DNA from: Chloracidobacterium sp. CP2_5A
GTDB lineage: Bacteria; Acidobacteriota; Blastocatellia; Chloracidobacteriales; Chloracidobacteriaceae
Direction: 5' to 3'
NCBI GenBank assembly: GCA_002254845.1
Contig: NKPT01000002.1
Coordinates: forward strand, 1 to 64,000
Length of the DNA stretch: 64,000 nt
Part shown: positions 1 through 8,514 of the stretch, one piece after another
How positions within the stretch are numbered: position 1 is the stretch's first letter
How the letters are laid out: every line of letters starts with the position of its first letter
Position numbers and translations under genes: made by a program
The notes under the pieces: model-generated
Told to the model about the DNA's origin: nothing
What the model saw: only the letters and a program-made list of their open reading frames with translations
Database searches by the model: none

Positions 1-562
1 AAAGATGAACGACGATGGGCGCGCCGTCCTTGGCTTGATGCCGCCAGACCATAGGCTTGGTAAAGCCCATAGGCTCGGCGCGGCGGCAGGGCCGGTCGGC
101 GAGATAGGCTTGCCAGGCTTCCAGGGCGTCATCTGCGGCTAATTTTCGAGCGTCGAGGCCGATCCACTCATCGGCGGCATAGCCATAGAGCTGCAGCGCC
201 GCTTGGTTGCCATAGCAAATGGCAGAGCTTTCAGCGTCGAGCAGCCATATGGGTATCGGAAGCTGATCAAGAAGCGCTCGCCACGTTTGCAGCCTGGCGG
301 CCTGCTCCGGCGCCCAGCGCTGGTCAAGCTGGAGCGCCGCGAGGAAATCGCCGGCGCCGGCCAGCGCGTCCGGCGTTAGCTCGCCGGCCTTGAATAAGGC
401 GGCGAGCGCCTCGTGATGCAGAGCGGCAAGCTGCGCGGCATTCTGAACGCCGGCTTCAGTAAGGACAGGCGCAACCGAAGCTGAAACCGCTTGCAGATCC
501 GTCCGGTTGCTCAGATAGCCCTTGAGCGCGTTGGCATAAGCATCGGCATAGGCTAATGGCAT
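1..562 (-). CDS. PAS-domain sensor protein, N-terminal part (runs off left edge)
   Basis: Not in the ORF track because it has no stop in the window. Minus strand from ATG at 562 reads MPLAYADAYANALKGYLSNRTDLQAV...LLDQLPIPIWLLDAESSAICYGNQAALQLYGYAADEWIGLDARKL..., typical PAS, open to base 1. Confidence 0.7.
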   Translation of the reverse strand, partial: MPLAYADAYANALKGYLSNRTDLQAVSASVAPVLTEAGVQNAAQLAALHHEALAALFKAGELTPDALAGAGDFLAALQLDQRWAPEQAARLQTWRALLDQLPIPIWLLDAESSAICYGNQAALQLYGYAADEWIGLDARKLAADDALEAWQAYLADRPCRRAEPMGFTKPMVWRHQAKDGAPIVVHL

Positions 563-822
563 CTAAGTTCGAGCTTCCCGGGAAAATCAGAAAAACGCGA
601 CCTGGCCTTAGAAAGTGTAGCTTGGGCAGACATTCTGACACAAGGCCGTCTTTTCAGCGCAGGTCGGTCTTTGGTCAATAGGCGACGCTGGGTTGCCCGC
701 CGCAAGGCTGACAAGCCGCTCATTGTCGGGCCAACGTAATCGCGGCGCGCGCGATACGCCGGTCTCAAATAAGCTTGATTCCTTCTTGACGGGTTGCGCG
801 GCGAGTCGTACAGTCGCGCCTT

Positions 823-2259
823 TTGCGCGGCTTCATCCTTAGCGTCGCTGACCCCAAGCGATCCCGTTTTTGCCGGAGGCGCGCTCCAGTGAAACCTAAG
901 CAGCCTGATATACAAGCGAATCCAGACAATCCGACGAGCGCCCTGCGGACGCTGTGCGAGAAAAGCCATCCGGCCGTCGCGGCCGAGGCGCTATCCGCGC
1001 TCGAAGCCGCAGCGGCCTGGGAGATTCTGCGCGATGTCACGTCAAGCCTTCGCGCGGAAATTTTCAGCCATCTTGCGCCTAGTCTCCAGGTGAGCATGGT
1101 TGGCGCCCTGCCGCGCGCCGATATGGCGCGGCTGCTTTCCGACATGCCGCCCGACGACCGCGCTGATTTGTTTCGCCGGCTGCCGGAAGAGTCTCGCGAC
1201 GCGGTTTTGCCGGCGCTGGCCGAAGCCGAGCGCGAGGATATTCGGCGACTGACTGACTACGAGGATGGCACGGCCGGAGCCGTCATGACCTCGGACTACG
1301 CCACGCTCGCCCCGGATCTGACGGTCGCCGCCGCGATTGAGCGCCTGCGCGAGGTCGCCCCCGACAAAGAGACGATTTATTACTCCTATGTCGTGGATGA
1401 CGACCGCCGACTGCTGGGCTTCGTATCGCTCAAGGATTTGATCTTGGCGCGCCGCGACGCCACCGTGCGCGACATCATGCACAAGCGCGTCATCTTCGCC
1501 CGGACAAGCGACGACCAGGAAGACGCGGCGCGGATCATTCAGAAGTACGACCTCATCGCGCTACCCATCGTCAACGAAGATGGCGCGCTGGTCGGCATCA
1601 TCACCCACGACGACGCGATTGACATCATCACCCAGGAACACACTGAAGACATGCGCCGCTTCATGGCAATTGCCGGGAGCGCGGGGGCGGATGGCTACCT
1701 CCGGACGCCTGTCTGGAAGCACGTCCAGCAGCGGGTTGGCTGGTTAGTGGGACTGGCCGCGCTAGGCTTGATTTCAGGCTTGATCATTCACAAATTTGAA
1801 GCCACGCTGACACAGGTTCTGATTCTGGCGCTGTACATGCCGATGGTCGCCGACACGGGCGGCAACACGGGCAGCCAATCGGCGACGGTCGTCGTGCGCT
1901 CGCTGGCGTTGCGCGAGATTGGGCCGCGCGACACTTGGCGCGTGCTGTCTAAGGAGCTTCAAGTCAGCGTCTTCTCAGCCGCGATACTGGGTCTGTTAGC
2001 CTGGGCGAAGGTGACGTGGCTGTCGCAAGGGGCGGACCTGCCGAGCGGCCTGACCCTGACCAACATCGCGCTGGTCATTGCCGTGGCGCTTGCCTTGCAG
2101 GTCGTGACCGCGACGCTCATCGGCGCGCTGCTGCCGCTCGCCGCCGCTCGCCTGAGGCTCGATCCGGCCGTTGTCGCCAGCCCGGCGCTCACCACCATCG
2201 TGGATATTACGGGCCTGCTAATTTACTTCTACACGGCGCGCTGGGCGCTTGGCGTGTGA
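823..2259 (+). CDS. mgtE: Magnesium transporter MgtE family (true start possibly GTG near 889)
   Basis: MgtE N-domain, two CBS domains, C-terminal TM domain with MPMVADTGGNTGSQSATVVVRSLA signature. Confidence 0.93.
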   Translation: MRGFILSVADPKRSRFCRRRAPVKPKQPDIQANPDNPTSALRTLCEKSHPAVAAEALSALEAAAAWEILRDVTSSLRAEIFSHLAPSLQVSMVGALPRADMARLLSDMPPDDRADLFRRLPEESRDAVLPALAEAEREDIRRLTDYEDGTAGAVMTSDYATLAPDLTVAAAIERLREVAPDKETIYYSYVVDDDRRLLGFVSLKDLILARRDATVRDIMHKRVIFARTSDDQEDAARIIQKYDLIALPIVNEDGALVGIITHDDAIDIITQEHTEDMRRFMAIAGSAGADGYLRTPVWKHVQQRVGWLVGLAALGLISGLIIHKFEATLTQVLILALYMPMVADTGGNTGSQSATVVVRSLALREIGPRDTWRVLSKELQVSVFSAAILGLLAWAKVTWLSQGADLPSGLTLTNIALVIAVALALQVVTATLIGALLPLAAARLRLDPAVVASPALTTIVDITGLLIYFYTARWALGV

Positions 2260-2292
2260 ATGGCGACCGTCGCCTGAATGGCGACCGTCGCC
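2257..2292. repeat. Perfect 18-bp tandem duplication (tgaatggcgaccgtcgcc x2) beginning at the mgtE stop codon
   Basis: Direct reading. Confidence 0.97.
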
Positions 2293-2313
2293 GTCCGCGC
2301 TGACCAAAGCGGC

Positions 2314-5300
2314 TCAGCGCTTCTTCTTGTCGTCGCCGGCGTACGTGACGCCAATCTTGGTCAAAAACTCCTTCGGCGCGATGCTGCCAATCAGCGCGAA
2401 CACGTAATCGTTTGGAATCCGGGCGATCTCGCGCTTGTCGCGGATGCCCTCGATCACGACTTCGCGTTCCGCGATTTCCCGAATGCCAGCTCCGAAGTGC
2501 GCCTTAATGCGCCCGGCATCCATGCAGTAGTAAACCCACATTTTGTTTTCGAGCGTCAGGTCTTTCGGAAAATTGGAGCGAACGACCAGCGTGACCTGAT
2601 TGGCTTCCGCGTCAGGCGGAAACTTGACTGTTCCATCCGGCTGGCGCTGTCCCGCAAGGTCCACGGCAGCCTCGACGGCGGAGTTCCCCGCGCCAACCAC
2701 GACGATATGCTTGCCCTTGAACGCGCCGGGGTCCTGCAGGCGATACAGCACGCGCCCTTCAACCTCGCCGGGGCAGCCCAGCTTGCGCGGCTCGCCGGCG
2801 TTGCCAATCGCCAGCAATACCTTGCGCGCCTTGTAGCCCTGGGCGTTCTTTGTCGTTTTGACAATGAAGCCGTCGCCCTCGCGGACGATTTCCTTGCAGC
2901 CCTCGTACTCGTTGATGACGAGGCCCAGCTTCTCGACGGCTTCATCCCACCACGCGAGCATCTTTTCCTTCAGGTCGCCGGGACCATCGAGGCGGATCGC
3001 GCCCAGCGGCGGGTCAGCGGGGTTGAAGGGGTTGAAGGCGACGTATTTGCCGGCCGGATACTTCTCGGCGATGGTTGAATACCTGCGCCCCTGCTCCAGC
3101 GCCACATAGCGCAGGCCCAGCTCCGCCGCGCGGGCAACGGCCGCAATGCCGCCTGGCCCAATGCCGACGATGGCGACATCGTAGTCGGCGCCGGCGACCG
3201 GCCCTTCCGCCTTAAGCTTCTCGGCGATGCGCTCAATGGCGAGTCGCCCTTCCTTGATAGCGTTGCGAATGAGCGGCACGCCCGACACGTCCCCGACCAA
3301 GTAGATGCCCGTCGCGCTTTCGGTTTCAAAGCCTTCGCTGGCCCCCTTGCGCAAGGGCTTCGGAGCCTCGCGGATGGTCTGCCGCGTATTGATGAGCACG
3401 CACGATTGCGGCACCGTCGGGCAGGCCTGCTGGCAGCCCGTGTCTTCCATGCACTGTTCGAGGTTGACGACGATCGCGTGGTGTTCCTGCTCGTCAAAGC
3501 CCAGCACGTCCTGCGGACAGGCGAGAATGCAGGCGTGACACCCAATGCAGGTCTCGTAGTTGATGACCGGATGCGGAATGGGATTTTCCTTCGCGGAAGC
3601 CTGCGCCCGCTCGATTTGCGCTTTGGATTCCCACCGCTCGGCATAGCGCGTGTCGATAAACTTGCGATGCCGATTCGCCAGGTCGAGCGCCTGTCCTTTG
3701 AGCGTGGCCTGCTCGCGGCGCTTGCGCAGCGTGTCGAAGGCGAGAAAGCCAATGCCCGTCAGCGGAATAAGGCTGAAAAAAAGCGCCCAATTGCCAACGG
3801 TGAAGCCGCCGAATTTGGCTGCTAAGCTTGTCCATTGCCAATCCTTGCCGCCGCGATAGATGCGATCCTTGGTGAAGGTCACGGGTTCGGGCCCGCTCCC
3901 CGCCGGACGGCGCGCGGCCGTCAGCGCTTGCGACTGGGGGTGCTGCCCGTGACAGGAATTACAGTCAATGCCCAGCCGCAGGGCGTCGGTGTCGAGGTCT
4001 TTGAGCGATGCCTTTTGAACATAGGCTTGCCCGTGGCAAACCGCGCACTTGTCGCGGTTGATGACTTTGACCTCCGCCGCCCCCTTGGCGAACGAGCCAT
4101 CATGACACTCGCTGCACTTCCAGGCGCTCGCGGAAGGCGCGACGGCGGCGTGTACCAAGTGGAATTTCGCGGAAGGATCAAGCGGCGCTTGGCTTTCCGA
4201 AAAGAGCTTGTCCCACTTCGGATTCATCGGGTGTTGCCATGCCCAGACGCCGTTTTCAACCGGGTAGCCGAATGAGCCGCGATGCGGCTCGCGCAGGGGC
4301 GAGCCGTCTTTCAGGCTCACGGCTTTGGGGTGGGTCGGCCCGTCGCGGTGGCAGTCAATGCACATGCTGCGCGACACGATGCCGGGGCGGAAATCCGCGC
4401 CCTTGTGCTCGGTGTGGCAATCCACGCACTGGATTTTCGCTTCCTCGTGCTTGGCGATGACCGTCGTGTTGAAATGATTGGTTTCGTGGCAGTCCACGCA
4501 CTTGTTCTGCATGGAAGTCGTCGCCGCATGGCAGGCGCTGCACTTGTTCTCGACCGGCGCGTTCGCCGCCAACTTGAGGCTGAGACGCTCCTGAATCGGC
4601 GCGGGCAGCTTTGCGGCCGGCAGCGCGTGCGGATTCGACGTTTCGCCCGGCACATAGGCCGCTTCCCAGGCGAAGAAGGCGATGACGCATAAAACCGTCG
4701 CCGCCGCGCCGAAAACATAGAGATACCCGCGCGGCCACGGTCGAATCAGATCGTCGGTCGGAGTCCAGTTGAAGCGCTTTTTGCCGAGGTGCAGGTTGTG
4801 CTTTTTGAGTTCTTCGGGCAGCTCGCGGGGTTCGAGCGGCGATCGGTCGTCGAGCTTCTGCTCGCCTTTGATGGCGGACTTGCGCCGCTCCCAGAAGACG
4901 CTCATCGCTTGCTGAAACCGCTTCTGTTCCTGCTCCGGCAGCGAAAGGATAGATGTGAGCAAGCCGGTCATGCCGCGTTGCAGGCGGGCGGCCTGCAATA
5001 GCCCGGTGGCGCTCAGCGGCGGTTGCGGCGGCGCTTCCGGCGGCCCAGCCGGCGGCGGCGTTGCCGTCAACGCTTGTGTTTGGCCTGACAGGCGCTGCGT
5101 CATCCCGCGTTGCTGCAAGTACCCGGTCAGCTTCGGCAGCAGCGCGGTTTTGCCGGCGGCCGTCGCCTCAGTCAGGTTGCCCAACAGGCGCGTGCTGCGC
5201 TCGGAGGCCGCGTAAGCGTCCACTTGGCGATCCACGTCGAGCGTGAGCGCGCCCTCTGCACAGGATGGGCGCAAAACGAAAATGCCGATGCGAATGACAT

Positions 5301-5553
5301 CTTCAGGCTGAAGCTCGACCGTCTCAACCAGCGCGCCGTTGACTTGCGTGCCATTTGTGCTCGAAAGGTTTGTCAGCCACCAGCGACCGTCCACTTCCCG
5401 AATGCCGGCGTGAATGCGCGACACGGTCGGATGGTTGAGCAACAGGTCACAGCCGACCTGCGAGCCGATCACCAGCCCTTCCAGTTCGAGGACAAGGTCG
5501 CCCTTATCCACAAGGTCTCTGCGCTGAATCGTAAAACGGCTGAGTTTGGCCAT
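2314..5553 (-). CDS. FHA domain - TM - heptaheme cytochrome c - TM - 4Fe-4S ferredoxin - FAD/NAD(P)-dependent oxidoreductase fusion
   Basis: FHA motif IGSQVGCDLLLNHPTVSRIHA...LSSTNGTQVNG; seven CxxCH (CSACH, CVDCH, CVDCH, CIDCH, CSECH, CAVCH, CNSCH); CIGCHACILACP and CMEDTGCQQACP; GIGPGG and GAGNSA Rossmann motifs; two TM segments flank the heme region. Confidence 0.9.
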   Translation of the reverse strand: MAKLSRFTIQRRDLVDKGDLVLELEGLVIGSQVGCDLLLNHPTVSRIHAGIREVDGRWWLTNLSSTNGTQVNGALVETVELQPEDVIRIGIFVLRPSCAEGALTLDVDRQVDAYAASERSTRLLGNLTEATAAGKTALLPKLTGYLQQRGMTQRLSGQTQALTATPPPAGPPEAPPQPPLSATGLLQAARLQRGMTGLLTSILSLPEQEQKRFQQAMSVFWERRKSAIKGEQKLDDRSPLEPRELPEELKKHNLHLGKKRFNWTPTDDLIRPWPRGYLYVFGAAATVLCVIAFFAWEAAYVPGETSNPHALPAAKLPAPIQERLSLKLAANAPVENKCSACHAATTSMQNKCVDCHETNHFNTTVIAKHEEAKIQCVDCHTEHKGADFRPGIVSRSMCIDCHRDGPTHPKAVSLKDGSPLREPHRGSFGYPVENGVWAWQHPMNPKWDKLFSESQAPLDPSAKFHLVHAAVAPSASAWKCSECHDGSFAKGAAEVKVINRDKCAVCHGQAYVQKASLKDLDTDALRLGIDCNSCHGQHPQSQALTAARRPAGSGPEPVTFTKDRIYRGGKDWQWTSLAAKFGGFTVGNWALFFSLIPLTGIGFLAFDTLRKRREQATLKGQALDLANRHRKFIDTRYAERWESKAQIERAQASAKENPIPHPVINYETCIGCHACILACPQDVLGFDEQEHHAIVVNLEQCMEDTGCQQACPTVPQSCVLINTRQTIREAPKPLRKGASEGFETESATGIYLVGDVSGVPLIRNAIKEGRLAIERIAEKLKAEGPVAGADYDVAIVGIGPGGIAAVARAAELGLRYVALEQGRRYSTIAEKYPAGKYVAFNPFNPADPPLGAIRLDGPGDLKEKMLAWWDEAVEKLGLVINEYEGCKEIVREGDGFIVKTTKNAQGYKARKVLLAIGNAGEPRKLGCPGEVEGRVLYRLQDPGAFKGKHIVVVGAGNSAVEAAVDLAGQRQPDGTVKFPPDAEANQVTLVVRSNFPKDLTLENKMWVYYCMDAGRIKAHFGAGIREIAEREVVIEGIRDKREIARIPNDYVFALIGSIAPKEFLTKIGVTYAGDDKKKR

Positions 5554-5634
5554 GATGTTTCTGGAGCCAGAGCGTGGTTGTGGGCGTCCGCTGGGGCCGG
5601 CGGCCGCCGCGGCGGGAGGCGAGGCGGCCGAGCG

Positions 5635-8238
5635 TTATCGCCACAGGTAATACACGACCTGGACGATGTGTACCGCCAGCAAGCCAAGCATCACCGAGGT
5701 TGAAATGACATGCGGCGGAAGCCAGAGCTTGAGCGCCCAGTGGATGTAAAGCAAAGCGTCAATCCGCCGGATGGTGGCGATCGCCTCGGTAATCTGCCGC
5801 ATGACATCCTGATCGGCGGCAGTGGCCTGCTTGTTCGCGGCGTCGGCAAATCGCTTGCGAACATCGGCCAGCAGGGCGTCGAGGTCCTCGCGGCGGACGT
5901 ACTGGCGCAACAGGAAGCCCAGCGACAAAACGGCGCGAATGACGCGGTCGCGCGCCGGGAGAAAGACTTGCTGAAACTGCGTCCCCCGTCCTTCCTTTTC
6001 GGCCTGCGCCTGCGCCGTCACGGTCAGGTCGGCGATTTCCTGGTATAGCTCGTCGCGGCGGCGCAGGAGGTCTTCGGCCAGCAGCGGCTCGCCCTCGATT
6101 TTGGTCAGCAGGCGTGGCCCAAGCTGATAGAGCAAAATGCCGATCAGCCCGGTCAGAATCACCAAGTCGAATGAAATCATCAGCGCCGCCGTGACTGGTC
6201 CGCCCAGATTTGTTCCGCCGTGGAGCAAAATCAGCGTGCCGGCGATGACCCCTGCGTACGTGTGCGACAGCATCCAGGCTTTGAGCGCCCCGCCGCGCCG
6301 CCGCCACATCTGCCGCCGGACAGGGTAGAGCATCACGATGATAATGCCGGCAAGGCCGACCAGCCCGGTGATCCACCGGAAGTTGAGCCAGTCCGATTTG
6401 AAGAGCGGCGTGCCCAGCCCATACTGAACGATGCCGGCCATGGTCGCGCCGCAGAGCGCCAGCGTCAGCGCGACGCCGACCGCATGGGCGAGCGTTTTCG
6501 TCCGGTCGGCATGGCCAAAGCGATTGCCGACAAGCATCGCGCCCGCCTGGCGCAAGGCCGGGCCATGAATCTGCGCGATCTCGTTGAAGTATTCAGCGGG
6601 CTTGACGCGCTTGAGCGCGCCGGTCGGGCAGTTTTCCTCGCAGTTGTATTTGTGCGCCGCGTACGCCGGCTTGCCCGTCGCGTCCTTGGGGTTGAGCGGC
6701 GTGTTGTTGCACAGGTTGCACTTGATAGCGACCAAATCCTCGTCCTGCGTCACCGGGCTTGGCTTCGGATCAAAGCGCAGCCCAAGCGCCGCGAAGGGGT
6801 CAAGCGGGTCGGCGGCCGACGCGGCATCCTTAGCTTTGGCCGGAGCTTTAGCCAGCGCGCTCTTGCCGTTCTGGGACGGGGCTGGCGGCTTGGCCGGGGA
6901 TTTTTTGAGCTCGCTGCGCGGAATGAGCGAAATCGCGTTGTAGGGGCACTGCGTCGCGCAATCGCCGCACCCAATGCACAGGCTGGGGAGAATATCCACC
7001 TGTCCGCCCTCGAAGCGCGCAATCGCCCCGGTCGGACAACCCGTCAGACACTCCGGGTCCTTGCAGTGAAGGCAGACCGCCGGCATCAGGAGCGATTGGT
7101 CAAGCTTGGCATGGGTTGGCGTCCGCGGTCGCAAAACATGAATGCCTATTCGCTTGAGCCGAGACTGCCCGTGCATCTCGTGGCAGGCGAGCGAGCAGTT
7201 CCCGCAGCGGATGCAAAGGTCCATGTCCATCAGCAGCAGGTTGTTGGCGTCGGCCAGACCCTTGTCGAGCAGGCGATCCTGCGCCGCTTTAGCCGCCGGC
7301 TTGAACGTCAGCGCCTTGGCAGGCTGAAGCGGCGTGCCGATCTCCCCCGCAGCGCCCAAGGCGGACTTCAGGCTCTCCAGCAGTTGCGGGTCGCGGTAGA
7401 GGGCTTCCACTGAAATCTCAAGCGTCTCCGTCCGACTCATCGCCAGGGCTCGGTAGGGAAACCGCGCGTCACGCACGGTTAGGGCGTTGAAGCCGAGGAT
7501 GTAGCCGGGCCCAAGATAATCCGCGACTTCTCCCGCTTGCGTCTGACTGATGCGCTTAACCCAGCCATCGCGGATAAGGATGAGGTTTCGGATGCGCTCG
7601 CCTTCGCTGGCCAAGACGTGGCCGCGCGCCGCCAGTTGAAATTCGGCAATATCGGCGATTTTTTTCTTCAGGTCGTCTGGCGCTTGGAGCTGGCTGGCCG
7701 CCGCCGCGCGACCGTTGTTGCGGTAGGCAATGTCAAGCGCCGCGCCAAACCGCTTCAGCTTGCGCAGGATGCGCAAGGCCGGCCGTTGCACTTCAAGCGC
7801 GCGCGCCCCCCGCTGCCGATGAGCGATGACCGTTGCGCTGCGCGGCGCGCCGGCCAGCACGCCCATCTCGCCAAAGGGCTTGCCTGACTCAAAAACCGCC
7901 ACCGGCTCCGCGACGCCCGTCACAAACACTTCCGCCGCCCCGGAGACAATGATGTAAAAGGTGTTGGTATCCCAGTCGCCCTGGCGCACGATTGCCTGGC
8001 CCGGCGCGTAGTCGTACATCCGTATGTACGGCCCAACCTTCTTGCCCGGGCCGTAGTTGCGCCCGTATACGGCCACTTCCAAGTCCACGCTGAACTTGTA
8101 GCCGCGACCCTCTTCATGCTCGACAAGCTCCTCGATAGCGGCAAGGCCGCGAATCGCCTCTAGAATGGCATGCCGATTGACAATTTCCTGACGCTTGGTC
8201 GAGGCGGCAGGCGCTGGGGCGGTCGTGGTGGCGCTCAT
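5635..8238 (-). CDS. Dual cyclic-nucleotide-binding domain / DmsB-HycB-like 4x[4Fe-4S] / membrane cytochrome b-like fusion
   Basis: cNMP-type domain (FYIIVSGAAEVFV...FGEMGVLAGAPRSATV) and a second one; CIRCGNCSLAC, CLHCKDPECLTGCP, CIGCGDCATQCP, CNLCN...CEENCP; C-terminal TM helices with two H-x13-H pairs. Confidence 0.88.
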   Translation of the reverse strand: MSATTTAPAPAASTKRQEIVNRHAILEAIRGLAAIEELVEHEEGRGYKFSVDLEVAVYGRNYGPGKKVGPYIRMYDYAPGQAIVRQGDWDTNTFYIIVSGAAEVFVTGVAEPVAVFESGKPFGEMGVLAGAPRSATVIAHRQRGARALEVQRPALRILRKLKRFGAALDIAYRNNGRAAAASQLQAPDDLKKKIADIAEFQLAARGHVLASEGERIRNLILIRDGWVKRISQTQAGEVADYLGPGYILGFNALTVRDARFPYRALAMSRTETLEISVEALYRDPQLLESLKSALGAAGEIGTPLQPAKALTFKPAAKAAQDRLLDKGLADANNLLLMDMDLCIRCGNCSLACHEMHGQSRLKRIGIHVLRPRTPTHAKLDQSLLMPAVCLHCKDPECLTGCPTGAIARFEGGQVDILPSLCIGCGDCATQCPYNAISLIPRSELKKSPAKPPAPSQNGKSALAKAPAKAKDAASAADPLDPFAALGLRFDPKPSPVTQDEDLVAIKCNLCNNTPLNPKDATGKPAYAAHKYNCEENCPTGALKRVKPAEYFNEIAQIHGPALRQAGAMLVGNRFGHADRTKTLAHAVGVALTLALCGATMAGIVQYGLGTPLFKSDWLNFRWITGLVGLAGIIIVMLYPVRRQMWRRRGGALKAWMLSHTYAGVIAGTLILLHGGTNLGGPVTAALMISFDLVILTGLIGILLYQLGPRLLTKIEGEPLLAEDLLRRRDELYQEIADLTVTAQAQAEKEGRGTQFQQVFLPARDRVIRAVLSLGFLLRQYVRREDLDALLADVRKRFADAANKQATAADQDVMRQITEAIATIRRIDALLYIHWALKLWLPPHVISTSVMLGLLAVHIVQVVYYLWR

Positions 8239-8345
8239 GGGCGGCTTCTTCGCAGGCGCGCGCCAAGGGGCGCGCCTCGCAGTTCAGGTTAGGGTGCAAA
8301 CACGCAGGGGGAGGATAGCTGATTTGTAAATAAAAGCACACTGAT

Positions 8346-8381
8346 CCAGGCGTTTTGAAGCCTTGGCCTGGCAGTTTTTTT
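8346..8381 (+). terminator. Intrinsic terminator-like hairpin with T7 tract in a divergent intergenic region
   Basis: ccaggc-N14-gcctgg cag ttttttt. Confidence 0.55.
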
Positions 8382-8409
8382 GCGGCCGCCGCCGCGCCGG
8401 CTCCGGCGT

Positions 8410-8425
8410 GTCACATGGGGGTCAC
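8410..8425 (+). promoter_or_regulatory. Pho-box-like direct repeat (gtcac, 11-bp period)
   Basis: tGTCACatggggGTCACa upstream of the phosphatase gene. Confidence 0.3.
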
Positions 8426-8514
8426 AAGTTTCGCATAGCCTTGCAAAGACTTTTCAAGCGTGGCACATCCAGCCTGGCTTCTGTCTGACGATGTTTTCCC
8501 TCCGAGGAATTTGC

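Noticed and set aside
2278-3078. 266-aa plus-strand ORF starting in the mgtE downstream repeat
   Set aside because: Antisense to the FAD domain of the redox fusion; no motif of its own.
3535-3545. Possible eighth heme motif CIGCH in the FHA fusion
   Set aside because: It is part of CIGCHACILACP, a ferredoxin [4Fe-4S] motif after the second TM, so not counted as a heme site.
6220-7413. Long plus-strand ORF (397 aa) opposite the cNMP/FeS gene
   Set aside because: Shadow ORF produced by high-GC codon bias; Arg/Ala-rich, no family motif, and the opposite strand has clear domain content.
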